From Salsipaludibacter sp963812245 (GTDB lineage Bacteria > Actinomycetota > Nitriliruptoria > Nitriliruptorales > Nitriliruptoraceae), in assembly GCA_963812245.1 (NCBI GenBank), contig CAWEUK010000003.1, positions 62,001-126,000 on the forward strand: a DNA stretch of 64,000 bases, given 5' to 3'. The notes under the pieces are model-generated. The model had not been told where the DNA came from, did no database searches, and saw only the letters and a list, made by a program, of their open reading frames with translations. The position numbers and the translations under genes were made by a program. Within the stretch, counting starts at the first letter, position 1; the number at the start of each line of letters is the position of its first letter. Below, one piece after another: positions 7,557 through 16,672 of the stretch.

Positions 7557-8873
7557 ACTATCCGTGGTGCCACGGCCGAGCAAGTCGCCGACTCCGTCGA
7601 GCACGGGGTCGAGTCCGGGGCGCTGCACGGCGGGCAGCAACTGCCGCCCATCCGCACCCTGGCCACGTCGCTCGACCTGGCCGACGGCACCGTTGCCCGT
7701 GCCTACGCCCGCCTGCGTGATCGCGGGGTGGTGGTGACGGATGGTCGGCGGGGCACTCGCATTCGGGCTCGCTCGGTCGTGACGCCCCGCCAACACCTCG
7801 GGCTCGCCGTCCCCGCGGGCGCGACCGACCTCTCCCGGGGCAATCCCGATCCGGCCTTGCTGCCCGAACTCGGCCCCCATCTGGCCACTGCCGCCGCGGC
7901 CGCAGGGCTGTACGGAGAGGACCCGATGCCGCACGTGCACCCCGGCCTGGCCGACGTGCTGCGGACCCGGGCCGCGGCCAGTCGGATCCCGACCGACCAC
8001 CTGACGATCGTGTCGGGTGCGCTGGACGGGATCGAGCGGGCGCTTGCAGTCCACCTCCGCCCCGGCGACGCGGTCGCGATCGAGGATCCCGGCTGGCCCA
8101 ACCTCATGGACCTCGTGGCGGCGATGGGGCTGCGACCTGTTCCCATGGCCGTCGACGACCAGGGCCCGACGGTCGCGGCCATCGTGGACGTGCGTGCACG
8201 TGTCGATGCCGTCGTCGTCACCTCGCGAGCCCAGAATCCCACCGGAGCCGCCATGTCGCACGAGCGGCGCGACCAGGTGGCCGAGGCACTGGACGGGTGG
8301 GGTGGGCTGGTCGTCGAGGACGACCACGGTGGCGAGGCGAGTGGGGTCGACCTGGCACCCCTGGCGGGCGTCGGCGCGCACTGGATGATCGTCCAGTCGC
8401 TGTCCAAGTCGTGGGGCCCCGACCTGCGTGTGGCCGCGATGTTCGGGGATCGCACCACCGTCGACCACGTGGCCGGGCGACTGCGGCTGGGACCGGGGTG
8501 GGTCAGTCGGCTGCTGCAACACACCGCGTGGTCCCTGTTGACGGATCCAGCGGCCACGGCGACGGTCGGGCGGGCCGCTGTCGAGTTGTCACGCCGGCGG
8601 TCGCTGGTGCGCGACGCGCTGCGGCGTGCAGGCGTCGCTGCCCGTGGTCACAGCGGGCTGAACCTGTGGATCCCGGTGGCCGACGAGACGATCGTCGTCG
8701 CCGGGCTGCTGGCCAGGGGCTGGGGCGTGGCACCCGGAGCGCGATATCGGCTCGACAGTCCGCCGGGCATCCGCGTGACCGCCGCAGCCGTGACCGAGGA
8801 GGCTGCGGCCACGGCGTTCGCAGCCGACCTGGCCACCGTGGTTGCCGCTCCGGGCAGCGCGACCGGCGTCTGA
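7542..8873 (+). CDS. MocR-type transcriptional regulator (GntR HTH fused to class I aminotransferase fold)
   Basis: 443 residues. Positions about 5-75 are a GntR winged helix (GGQQLPPIRTLATSLDLADGTVARAYARLRD). Positions about 100-440 are a fold-type I PLP-binding domain with IEDPGWPNLMD, SRAQNPTGAAM and the Schiff-base lysine region VQSLSKSWGPDLRVA. MocR proteins use the aminotransferase domain to sense PLP or amino compounds rather than as a metabolic enzyme. Probably leaderless (see 7522-7556). It likely controls the divergent split-barrel gene. Confidence 0.88.
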   Translation: MDPIQTIRGATAEQVADSVEHGVESGALHGGQQLPPIRTLATSLDLADGTVARAYARLRDRGVVVTDGRRGTRIRARSVVTPRQHLGLAVPAGATDLSRGNPDPALLPELGPHLATAAAAAGLYGEDPMPHVHPGLADVLRTRAAASRIPTDHLTIVSGALDGIERALAVHLRPGDAVAIEDPGWPNLMDLVAAMGLRPVPMAVDDQGPTVAAIVDVRARVDAVVVTSRAQNPTGAAMSHERRDQVAEALDGWGGLVVEDDHGGEASGVDLAPLAGVGAHWMIVQSLSKSWGPDLRVAAMFGDRTTVDHVAGRLRLGPGWVSRLLQHTAWSLLTDPAATATVGRAAVELSRRRSLVRDALRRAGVAARGHSGLNLWIPVADETIVVAGLLARGWGVAPGARYRLDSPPGIRVTAAAVTEEAAATAFAADLATVVAAPGSATGV

Positions 8874-8977
8874 TCGCGCGACGGCACCGGCGTGCGGATT
8901 GGGGTCGGTCGGGTCGTTGGTGTCGGCGTGCCGAAATGGGGGGAGGTCGGCTCGTCGCCGCGTGCGCGCGTGCGGGA

Positions 8978-9799
8978 TCAGGTGGCGCGCAGGACCAGGC
9001 TCTGGGTCACGCGACCGACCAGGCCTTCGGTGTCGAACAGGTGGGCGTCGGAGAACCCGATGCCATCGTCGCTCGTGTGCGTGGCAGCGCGACTCGCGAA
9101 CCAGGAACCGACTGGTTCACGCAGCACGGTGAGGGTCAGGTCCGGGTTGACGCAGGCCAGTTGCTCCAGGGGCACGTTGCACGAGAGCGCGTTCCCACTG
9201 TCGGCCAGCGGCCCGAGCCGTTGCAGTGGGCTGGGCCGTTCTCCGGCCACGATCGGCACGGTCTGCATCCACACCGTCGCGGGTCCCAGGCCGTGGGGTC
9301 GGGAGTCCGAGTCCACTCCTTGACCGGCTCGCAGCTCGCCCTGCGGGTCTTCGCGTACCTCGACCGAGTGGCTGAAGAATCGCTGGCCGCCATGGCGGTC
9401 CAGGTGCACCGCGAGTCCGCCGGGCACGGCCGCCGCCAGCACCGGCACGTCGATCGGAGCCGTCACGGTGGGTGTGGGGCTGGGCATGATGTGCAGTGCC
9501 GTGGCCATTGCGCACGTGCTGCCGTCACCGTCGACGATCGTGGCCGACGTCGTGGCGGTCGTGCGCCCGACGTGCTCGGTCGTGGCCTCGACTGCGAAGC
9601 CTGCCATCGGGACCGGTCGGGACAGCGACACGGTCACACGGGTCAGGCGATGGGGGAGGCCGAGCCCCTCGAGTGCCCGCAGGACCAGGGCCGTGGGTGG
9701 CCCACCATGACAGGAGTCCACGTCCCAGGGGCCACGGGCGAGGTCGGTGGGCGTGAACCACGTCCCGTCCGCGGTGGTGAAGTATGCATCCCGGGCCAT
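8978..9799 (-). CDS. thioesterase-family (double hotdog) protein
   Basis: A 273-residue acyl-CoA thioesterase-like protein of the TesB/4HBT_3 type. It starts MARDAYFTTADGTWFTPTDLARGPW and contains CHGGPPTALVLRAL, in which the first hotdog repeat usually carries substrate-binding residues, and a second repeat ending with SDAHLFDTEGLVGRVTQSLVL. The acyl-CoA substrate is unknown. The ATG at 9799 has GAGGG at suitable distance; a GTG two codons upstream (9805) is an alternative. It ends near the convergent MocR gene and is the last gene before the helicase transcript. Confidence 0.78.
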   Translation of the reverse strand: MARDAYFTTADGTWFTPTDLARGPWDVDSCHGGPPTALVLRALEGLGLPHRLTRVTVSLSRPVPMAGFAVEATTEHVGRTTATTSATIVDGDGSTCAMATALHIMPSPTPTVTAPIDVPVLAAAVPGGLAVHLDRHGGQRFFSHSVEVREDPQGELRAGQGVDSDSRPHGLGPATVWMQTVPIVAGERPSPLQRLGPLADSGNALSCNVPLEQLACVNPDLTLTVLREPVGSWFASRAATHTSDDGIGFSDAHLFDTEGLVGRVTQSLVLRAT

Positions 9800-9852
9800 G
9801 TCCACGCCCTCGTTGTCGGCCGACGTGATGGCCAGTCAAGCCGGACATGGCG

Positions 9853-9882
9853 CTGCCTGCCGTCCGGGTGGACGGCAGGCAG
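9853..9882 (-). terminator. strong hairpin terminator after the DEAD-box helicase
   Basis: CTGCCTGCCGTCC (9853-9865) and GGACGGCAGGCAG (9870-9882) form a perfect 13-bp stem with a 4-base loop, 33 bases beyond the helicase stop at 9915 on the minus strand. No U-tract is present. Confidence 0.65.
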
Positions 9883-9914
9883 TCGTTCGAGACGACGGGC
9901 AGTCGTTGGAGGTG

Positions 9915-11306
9915 TCAGCCGCGCCGGTTGCGGGCCCGGGCGCCACCCCTGGGTGCCGAGCGACTGCTGGACTGGCCACCAGACCTCGAACCGGACGTGG
10001 TGCGCGAGCCGTTGCGTGACGAGGAGCCGTTGCGTGAGGAGGAGCCGTTGCGCGACGAGGAGCCGTTGCGGGAGCCGCCGCCGGAACCCTTGCGGGACTG
10101 CGAGCCGGATCCGCGGCCCTGGCCGCCCGTGGAGCTGGACCCCGACGTGTCGAGCCGAACATCGGGGGCCGGCGCCTGGTCCAGTGTCAGGTGGTCGGTG
10201 TCGGGGGCGTGCAGGCCGGTCGGCATGTCCAGCGCCCGTTGCAGGTCACGAATCGTGACGTGGTCCTCGGGCGTGACCAGCGACACGACGGTGCCGGTGG
10301 CGCCGGCGCGACCCGTGCGACCGGAGCGATGCACGTAGTCCTTGTCCGAGCCGGCCGGGTCGTAGTGCACGACCACGGCGACATCGTCCACGTGGATGCC
10401 GCGGGCGGCCACGTCGGTGGCGACGAGCGTGCTGGAGCGCCCCGTGGAGAAGTTGTCCAGTGCACGCTCACGCTGGTTCTGCGAGCGGTTGCCATGGATG
10501 CGCTCGGTCGCGATCCCGGCCTTGGCCAGTTGCCTGGCGAGGCGGTCGGCGCCGTGCTTCGTGCGGGTGAACACGATCGCGGGGCCGGAGGCACGCACGA
10601 TGTCGGCGGTCATGGACTTGCGGTCCTGGCGCTCGACCGGCCAGAAGAGGTGGTGGATGTCGCCGGTCTCGATGGCCGGCGCGTCGACCTCGATCACGAC
10701 CGGGTCGGACTGGTAGCGACGCACGAGCACGTCGACGTCACCGTCCAGCGTGGCCGAGAACAGCAGGGTCTGGCGCTTCGAGTTGGTGCGGTCGAGCAGG
10801 CGCTTGACCTCGGGCAGAAAGCCCATGTCGGCCATGCGGTCGGCCTCGTCCAGCACGACCAGCGTGACTGCCGAGAGGTCCATGTCGCCACGCTGGACCA
10901 GGTCCGCGAGGCGTCCCGGGGTGGCGACGGCGATGTCGACACCCTTGCGCAGGCGTTGCTGGTCACGCTTGATGTTGGTGCCGCCGTAGAAGGTGGCGAC
11001 ACGCAGGCGGCGGACCGAGGCCAGGGGTGCCACGGTGTCGGCAACCTGGCCGGCGAGTTCACGTGTGGGGGTCAGGACGAGCGCATGCGGTGCGCCCGGA
11101 CGGGCCTTGGAGGTGTTGGCGACCAGCGGGATGCCGAAGGCAAGGGTCTTGCCGGATCCGGTCGGCGCGCGACCACACAGGTCACGGCCGGCCAGGCCGG
11201 GTGCGAGGCTGTCGCGCTGGATGGGGAAGGGGGAGTCGATGCCGGCGTCGGTGAGGACGCGGGCGAGGTCGTTGGGGACGCCGAGTTCGGCGAAGGTGGT
11301 GGTCAT
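9915..11306 (-). CDS. DEAD-box ATP-dependent RNA helicase with Ser/Gly/Arg-rich tail
   Basis: A 463-residue helicase. Residues about 1-370 hold all core motifs: Q motif (FAELGVPND...PFPIQRDSL), I (APTGSGKT), Ia (PTRELA), II (DEAD in VLDEADRMADMGF), III (SAT), IV (IVFTRTKHGAD), V (ATDVAARGIH) and VI (HRSGRTGRAG). Residues about 390-463 are low complexity with four RNGSSS-type repeats and an RGG-like end (RGGARARNRRG), the kind of basic disordered tail that anchors RhlE-like helicases to RNA. It probably unwinds structured RNA in ribosome assembly or mRNA turnover, often in the cold. The ATG at 11306 is chosen because homology begins at MTTTFAELGV. Confidence 0.92.
   Translation of the reverse strand: MTTTFAELGVPNDLARVLTDAGIDSPFPIQRDSLAPGLAGRDLCGRAPTGSGKTLAFGIPLVANTSKARPGAPHALVLTPTRELAGQVADTVAPLASVRRLRVATFYGGTNIKRDQQRLRKGVDIAVATPGRLADLVQRGDMDLSAVTLVVLDEADRMADMGFLPEVKRLLDRTNSKRQTLLFSATLDGDVDVLVRRYQSDPVVIEVDAPAIETGDIHHLFWPVERQDRKSMTADIVRASGPAIVFTRTKHGADRLARQLAKAGIATERIHGNRSQNQRERALDNFSTGRSSTLVATDVAARGIHVDDVAVVVHYDPAGSDKDYVHRSGRTGRAGATGTVVSLVTPEDHVTIRDLQRALDMPTGLHAPDTDHLTLDQAPAPDVRLDTSGSSSTGGQGRGSGSQSRKGSGGGSRNGSSSRNGSSSRNGSSSRNGSRTTSGSRSGGQSSSRSAPRGGARARNRRG
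10006..10077. repeat. four 18-bp tandem repeats encoding the helicase tail
   Basis: Near-identical 18-base units at 10006-10023, 10024-10041, 10042-10059 and 10060-10077 (each beginning GAGCCGTTGCG) encode successive RNGSSS-type hexapeptides on the minus strand. In-frame unit gain or loss by slippage could vary tail length between strains. Confidence 0.85.
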
Positions 11307-11778
11307 GGTGAAGTGGTCCAGTGGCCTGCGATGAATGGGGCAGGCGTTTCGTGGGACGTGGCGCGGACAGTCCGCGGCCACGGTGCACGCGTTCAGGCAC
11401 GGTCGCGCGGTCCGACGGGGTCGGGGGCGACGATGAAAGGCTGCGTACGTGGCAAACACGCACGGCTTGGAGACTGCAGCTCCGTCGCGACAATGGCGAG
11501 TGGGGAGTCTGCGGGATCCGGGCCCGGCGATCGCTGTGGGCGTCTGGTGACGCGTGGAACGGCCGGCGCTCGTGTTCAACGATCCATGTTCGAACGGATC
11601 GTGAGGGCCACGCTACCTGACTGGTGACCCCGCGTGGACCATTGCGGTCACGGCCGATCGGTCACAGGTGCCGCGTGGTCGCTCGACGCGATCACACACG
11701 GTCCACCACGGTCCGGCTTCGTCCGTCACCCGGGCCCGACGCCCGACAGCCCAGTCCGATGCGCACCCGACGCGTCGC
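11307..11778. other. 472-bp intergenic region upstream of the DEAD-box helicase
   Basis: No reading frame here shows conserved protein character; the frames covering it are extensions or antisense of neighbours. It would hold the helicase promoter and possibly a long leader, which is common for cold-inducible helicases. I see no convincing hairpin terminator for the upstream peptidase gene or a recognisable riboswitch. Confidence 0.5.
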
Positions 11779-13425
11779 TCAGGTGGACGGGGGCACCTGG
11801 ACGGCGTCGTCGTAGAAGGCGGCGACGGTGGTGCGGAACTCGCGACGACTGTCCTCCCAGGCATAGAACATGTGGCCACCGTCGAAGTGCTGGGATCGGA
11901 TGCGTTGCGCCGTGTCGGGATCCAGCCGCATCAGGTTGCGCAGCCGGTCCGAGGACGCGAACGGGGTCACCAGGTCGAAGTGGCCATGGGTGATGAGGAC
12001 CTGGACCGCCGGATCCAGGGCCATGCCGTGACGCAGGTCGTCGGTGGCACCGATCGGTCCCTCGAGCGCATGCCGATCCATGTCGATCTTCCAGCGCTTG
12101 TTCACGTCGAGACTGATCAGTTCGTAGGGGCGATCCACCTCCACGCCGAGTTCACCGCGCAGTCGTTGGTTGATGCCGGCGCCGAACACCCGATCGATCC
12201 CGGCCAGGGAGGGGTCGGGCCCCTCGAAGGCGTCGCGGTCGGGAAAGGGATCGCGCACCGAGGTGGAGGCGTCGTAGAGCCCGAGGGTGCGGCCCTCGTC
12301 ACGCAGGAGTTCGCGGGCGAAGCGCTCCAGGCCGACCCGGCCCTCGCTGCGGTGCACGATCGCCGGGTCGAGCCCGATCAGGTCCGCGAGTTCGTCCAGG
12401 ACCGCCGTGCGCTCCTCCGGTGGCATCGTGGCACCGCGGATCAGGGCGGTGGCATACCGGTCGGTGGCGAACGCGCGGGCGGCATCGACCACCTCGTCGG
12501 TTGGCGTGCCGGGCGCGAACGCCCGAGACCGTCCGTGGTGCACGGCCGCGGCAGCCATCGTGGGCACCAGGTCGACCCAGGCGAGCACGTCGTAGTCGGT
12601 CGGGTCGAGCGTGGCGAACTCCAGGGCCGGGCTGATCAGCACGGCACCACTCAGCCCGACGCCGAACTTCTCGGGCAGGAGCCGGACCAACTTCGCCCCG
12701 CGGAAGCCGCCATAGCTTTCTCCGGCGACCACGACGGGCGAGCCCCACCGCCCGTGCAGTGACAGCCACCGGGTCACGAACTCGCCCAGCGAATCGAGGT
12801 CGCGCTCGACCCCGAAGAAGGCGCGCGGGTCGGGCGCATCGCCCGAACTGCTGCCGGCGTCTCCGGCGCCTGCGGAGCCGCCGTCGCCACCCGAACCCGT
12901 GGCGTTGCCGCTCCCACCACGTGGATCGCGCGTGGCGCCCTTCTCGATGACGCGACTGAACCCCGTGCCGACGGGATCCACGAACACCAGGTCCGTGAAC
13001 GCCAACCACGACTCGGTGTTGTCGACCAGCCGACTCGGGGGTGGCAGGCTGGACCCGTCAGCCGCGAAGGCGACCCTGCGAGGACCCACGGCCCCCAGGT
13101 GGAGGTAGACCGACGACGCGCCGGGTCCACCGTTCATGACGAACGTCACCGGTCGATCGTTGGGCGTCGTCGGGGCGCGCTGGTGCGCTGCTTCCTCCGT
13201 CCCGGGCTGGGCATCCCGGTCGGGTTCGGTCGCGACGTACGACACCGCGAAGATCTCGGCGATCGGCTCGTCGCGCTCGCGCAGCACCACCCACTCGGCC
13301 GTGGCCGTGTGGTCGATCGGCCCGTCGGGACCGTGCCACGTCTCGCGCACCCGACTCAGCGCCGGGGGCTCGTAGGCAGTGGTGGCCGCCCGACCCTCGT
13401 TGGTCGCAGTGTCCTCGTCGCCCAT
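11779..13425 (-). CDS. S10-family serine carboxypeptidase-like peptidase
   Basis: A 548-residue alpha/beta-hydrolase-fold peptidase. The oxyanion loop MNGGPGASS, the nucleophile elbow VAGESYGG, the Asp region GHFDLVTPF and the His region GGHMFYAW give the serine-carboxypeptidase triad. No clear signal peptide is seen, so it may be cytosolic, unlike the secreted or vacuolar eukaryotic members. A Gly/Ser/Ala/Asp-rich insert (about residues 165-200) interrupts the domain after the GTGFSR motif. The ATG at 13425 has GGAGA upstream and gives the family N-terminus. It is divergent from the barbiturase-like gene, so the two share a 294-bp promoter region. Confidence 0.85.
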   Translation of the reverse strand: MGDEDTATNEGRAATTAYEPPALSRVRETWHGPDGPIDHTATAEWVVLRERDEPIAEIFAVSYVATEPDRDAQPGTEEAAHQRAPTTPNDRPVTFVMNGGPGASSVYLHLGAVGPRRVAFAADGSSLPPPSRLVDNTESWLAFTDLVFVDPVGTGFSRVIEKGATRDPRGGSGNATGSGGDGGSAGAGDAGSSSGDAPDPRAFFGVERDLDSLGEFVTRWLSLHGRWGSPVVVAGESYGGFRGAKLVRLLPEKFGVGLSGAVLISPALEFATLDPTDYDVLAWVDLVPTMAAAAVHHGRSRAFAPGTPTDEVVDAARAFATDRYATALIRGATMPPEERTAVLDELADLIGLDPAIVHRSEGRVGLERFARELLRDEGRTLGLYDASTSVRDPFPDRDAFEGPDPSLAGIDRVFGAGINQRLRGELGVEVDRPYELISLDVNKRWKIDMDRHALEGPIGATDDLRHGMALDPAVQVLITHGHFDLVTPFASSDRLRNLMRLDPDTAQRIRSQHFDGGHMFYAWEDSRREFRTTVAAFYDDAVQVPPST

Positions 13426-13613
13426 GCCTGGTCTCCTCGATCGGCGAGGCCAAGGATGCCACCGATGCCGCGTGTCCGCCCGGCAGGCCGGCGCCGGGGC
13501 GAGTGGGGCTCGGCCGCGATGGTGGCCCGGGGTCGTGGAGGTGCCGGCCAGCCACACGGCGGCAGGGCGTCGATCGGGCAACGAAGTGCTGGTCGCGTCG
13601 GTCGACTTGCTCC

Positions 13614-13619
13614 TAGGGT
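13614..13619 (+). promoter_or_regulatory. putative -10 element for the barbiturase-like gene
   Basis: TAGGGT at 13614-13619 matches the TANNNT pattern seen before other genes here, about 100 bases before the ATG at 13720. The leader would therefore be fairly long. No clear -35 is visible. Confidence 0.3.
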
Positions 13620-13719
13620 GGCAGGTGTGGCAATGCGCTCCGATGACCGGTCCGCTGCGTCGCACGTTGCGTCGCCATCGCCATCGCACGCCCCACCCGT
13701 ATTCGAGACAGGAACCGTC

Positions 13720-14820
13720 ATGGCATTCGAAGTCCGCAAGGTCGAGATCAAGAGCGTGGCGGATGCCAGCGGGCTCGCCGACCTGATCAGTGACGGCGTG
13801 TTCGCGGCCGACGAGGTCGTCGCCGTCATCGGCAAGACCGAGGGCAATGGCGGCGTCAACGACTTCACGCGCATCCTGGCGGACCAGGCGTTTCGTGGTG
13901 TCCTGGCCGACCACGGCACCCGCAGCATGGCCGAGATCGAGGAGATCCCGATGGCGTGGTCGGGCGGGTGCGATGGCGTGATCACGCCTCACGCAACCGT
14001 GTTCGCCGAGGTCGCCACCCCCGACGATGCCGACGCGACCGCCAAGCGCCTGTCGGTGGGGATCGCGATGTCGGAGGAGTTGCTGCCCGAGGACATCGGT
14101 CGACCGGCGATGGTGGAGAAGGTGTCGCGGGGTGTTCGCCTGGCGATGGACAAGGCCGGGATCACCGACGTCGACGACGTGCACTACGTCCAGACCAAGA
14201 CGCCCCTGTTGGTGCTCGAGACCATCCAGGACGCCCATTCGCGGGGCGAGACCGTGTACACCGAGGACACCTTGTACTCGATGGACATCTCCAACGGCAC
14301 GACCGCGTTGGGGATCGCCCACGCCCTCGGCGAGATCGACGGCGTCCCCGCTGCTGACGAGATCGGCGTCGACCACGACCTCTACTCGGCGGTCGCCTCG
14401 TGCTCGTCAGGGGTGGAACTCGACCGCGCCCAGATCGTGGTCGTGGGCAACGCCGCGGGTGCCGGCTCCAACTATCGCGTCGGCCATGCGGTCATGCGTG
14501 ACGCCATCGACCAGGACGGGATCTGGGACGCCATCCGGTCGGCCGGGCTCGACTTGCCCGATCGCCCCCACCACTCCGATCTCGACGGTCGCCTGGTCAA
14601 CGTCTTCCTCAAGTGCGAGGCCGACCCGCGCGGCACGCTGCGTGGCCGTCGCCAACTGCCGCTCGACGACTCCGATGTCCACCACCACCGCCAGATCAAG
14701 GGTGCGGTCGGCGGTGTGACCGCGGCCACGGTGGGAGACTCCGCCGTGTTCGTGTCGGTCGCAGCCCTGCACCAGGGCCCCCAGGGCGGGGGTCCCGTGG
14801 CAGCGATCGTCAAGGTCTGA
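13720..14820 (+). CDS. ring-opening amidohydrolase (barbiturase / cyanuric acid hydrolase family)
   Basis: 366 residues of the AtzD/TrzD/barbiturase family, which hydrolyses the ring amide of barbiturate (to ureidomalonate) or cyanuric acid (to carboxybiuret). The family's three repeated domains are visible: KTEGNGGVNDFTR with SGGCDGVITPH (domain 1), VQTKTPLLVLETI with the candidate catalytic lysine and YSAVASCSSGVEL (domain 2), and QIKGAVGGVTAATVGDS with HQGPQGGGPVAAI (domain 3). Ring-opening enzymes use three Ser-Lys pairs, consistent with these blocks. Actinobacterial members are mostly barbiturases, and a nucleobase permease and a carbamoyl-group pathway lie 4-10 kb downstream, so barbiturate is the more likely substrate (inference). 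AGGA precedes the ATG. Confidence 0.88.
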   Translation: MAFEVRKVEIKSVADASGLADLISDGVFAADEVVAVIGKTEGNGGVNDFTRILADQAFRGVLADHGTRSMAEIEEIPMAWSGGCDGVITPHATVFAEVATPDDADATAKRLSVGIAMSEELLPEDIGRPAMVEKVSRGVRLAMDKAGITDVDDVHYVQTKTPLLVLETIQDAHSRGETVYTEDTLYSMDISNGTTALGIAHALGEIDGVPAADEIGVDHDLYSAVASCSSGVELDRAQIVVVGNAAGAGSNYRVGHAVMRDAIDQDGIWDAIRSAGLDLPDRPHHSDLDGRLVNVFLKCEADPRGTLRGRRQLPLDDSDVHHHRQIKGAVGGVTAATVGDSAVFVSVAALHQGPQGGGPVAAIVKV

Positions 14821-14973
14821 CGGGGGCCTGTCGGGGCCTGTCGTCCCGGCATGCCGTCACGTTGCGGGGTGGTTGCCGGGGACCGACTTTGGGCCAACTG
14901 ACCGATGAAGTCGTCGTTGGCAGTGCGATACCCTCATCTCCTGCCGCTTCGCGCCAACGCAAAGGTCCCGTGC

Positions 14974-15210
14974 ATGTCCCGCCACGCCTCTCGACGCCCA
15001 CGCCGCGTCATCCTCACGGTCCTGTGGACGCTGACTGCGTGGTTGGTCGTCATCCCCGCGGCCTCGGCCTACATCGATCCGGGCACGACGACCATCCTGT
15101 TCCAGGCAGTCATTGCCGGTCTGGCGGCCGCCGGAACGGCCATCACCGTCTTCTGGAGTCGCATCGTGGCCTTCTTCCACCGCGACACCGATGGCACCGA
15201 GAGCAAGTGA
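14974..15210 (+). CDS. small secreted or membrane protein with an AYIDPGT motif
   Basis: A 78-residue protein with a basic start, a hydrophobic segment ending ASA (signal peptide or anchor), then YIDPGTTTILFQAVIAGLAAAGTAITVFW, a second helix, and a charged C-terminus. Short proteins with this YIDPGT motif commonly precede surface-polymer genes (LTA-synthase-like sulfatases, methyltransferases), as here. Function is unknown. AAAGG stands about 9 bases before the ATG. Confidence 0.68.
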   Translation: MSRHASRRPRRVILTVLWTLTAWLVVIPAASAYIDPGTTTILFQAVIAGLAAAGTAITVFWSRIVAFFHRDTDGTESK

Positions 15211-15283
15211 CCCCGGTGGTCGCCCGAACATCGGTGGCGATGCCTGTTCCTCGGCGGCGCCGTCGTGCAATGAGGACGTGTCG

Positions 15284-16672
15284 ATGAGTGTCGATCGCAT
15301 TCCGGGATCGTTCCGCGATCCTGCTGGTTTCGTCTACCGCCGCGACGGGCGCCTGTTGCGCCAGGTCAACGCATCACATGCCCAGATCTGGGACGAGGTG
15401 GTGGCCTCGGGTCTGTTCGGAGCGTTGTGGGACAAGGGCCTGTTGGTCCCCCACGAGGAGGTGGACGTCGCGCTGGGTGACGAGCGCGCCCACGTGGTGA
15501 TCGCGCCGGAACCCATCACGTCGCTGTCCCAGCCCCACGAGTGGGCGCCGGGCCAGTTGCGTGCTGCAGCCCTGACGACGTTGGCGGTGCAGAAGGTGGC
15601 ACTCGACCACGGGATGATCCTGCGCGACGCATCGGCGCACAACATCCAGTTCCACATGGGTCGGCCGGTCTTCATCGACACCCTGTCGTTCGCCCCGATC
15701 GAGCCGGACGCCCCATGGGTCGCATACGGCCAGTTCTGCGAGCACTTCCTGGCCCCCCTGGCCGTGCAGGTCCTGGTTGATCCACGACTGCGCCGCCTGC
15801 TGGTCGGCCGCATCGACGGGGTCGAACTGGACCTGGCCTCGGCAATCCTGCCGGGCCGCACGAAGCTGCGTCCGGGACTCGCCCAGCACCTGCACATGCA
15901 CGCCAAGTCGCAGGGGCGCGCGTCCGGTGGGGCATCCGCTCCCACGGATGCAAAGCCGCGCACGGCGAAGTTCTCGCTGGCGGCCCTGGTCGGTGTGGCG
16001 GACTCGTTGCGTCGAACCGTCGAGGGGCTCACCTTCGATCCGGGTCCCACCGTGTGGGGCAACTACTACGCCGAGATCGACCACTACGACGAACAGGCCA
16101 TGGAGGCCAAGGTCGACATCGTCACCCGTCAGATCGCCGCGGTGGCACCGCAGACGGTGTGGGACCTGGGCGCCAACACCGGTCGCTTCTCCCGGCTGGC
16201 AGTCGCGGCCGGCGCCTCGACCGTGGCATGGGACATCGACGTCGGCGCGGTGGAACAGGCCTGGCAGGCCGTGGCATCCGAGGACCCCCAGCCGCTGCTG
16301 CCACTGGTGCTCGACCTGGGCAACCCCTCGCCCGGGCTCGGCTGGCGTCATCGTGAACGCGAGTCGCTGACCGACCGCGGACCGGTCGACCTTGCCATGG
16401 CACTGGCCCTGGTGCACCACCTGGCGATCGGTGGCAACGTGCCGCTCCCGGACGTCGTTGACATGCTGGCCGATGTCGCCGACCACGTCATCCTCGAATG
16501 GGTGCCCAAGCCAGATCCCAAGGTGCAGGTGCTGCTGTCGACCCGCGAGGACGTCTTCGACGACTACACACGCGAGGTCCTGGTCGCGGCCATCGACCGA
16601 CGCTTCGCCACGCGTGAGGTCGTCCCGGTCCCCGGTACCCATCGCGAACTGTTCCTGCTCGACCGCCGGTGA
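15284..16672 (+). CDS. class I SAM-dependent methyltransferase with N-terminal kinase-like region
   Basis: 462 residues. The N-terminal third resembles nodulation/polysaccharide-associated proteins and contains the kinase-like stretch LRDASAHNIQFHMGRPVFIDTLSF (DxxxxN...D). The C-terminal half has a Rossmann methyltransferase with VWDLGANTGRFSRLA (SAM motif I) and VAWDIDVGAVEQAW (motif II acidic loop). Likely modifies a surface glycan or lipid in concert with the following sulfatase-like protein: its TGA overlaps that gene's GTG (GTGA at 16669-16672). The exact acceptor is unknown. Confidence 0.8.
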   Translation: MSVDRIPGSFRDPAGFVYRRDGRLLRQVNASHAQIWDEVVASGLFGALWDKGLLVPHEEVDVALGDERAHVVIAPEPITSLSQPHEWAPGQLRAAALTTLAVQKVALDHGMILRDASAHNIQFHMGRPVFIDTLSFAPIEPDAPWVAYGQFCEHFLAPLAVQVLVDPRLRRLLVGRIDGVELDLASAILPGRTKLRPGLAQHLHMHAKSQGRASGGASAPTDAKPRTAKFSLAALVGVADSLRRTVEGLTFDPGPTVWGNYYAEIDHYDEQAMEAKVDIVTRQIAAVAPQTVWDLGANTGRFSRLAVAAGASTVAWDIDVGAVEQAWQAVASEDPQPLLPLVLDLGNPSPGLGWRHRERESLTDRGPVDLAMALALVHHLAIGGNVPLPDVVDMLADVADHVILEWVPKPDPKVQVLLSTREDVFDDYTREVLVAAIDRRFATREVVPVPGTHRELFLLDRR

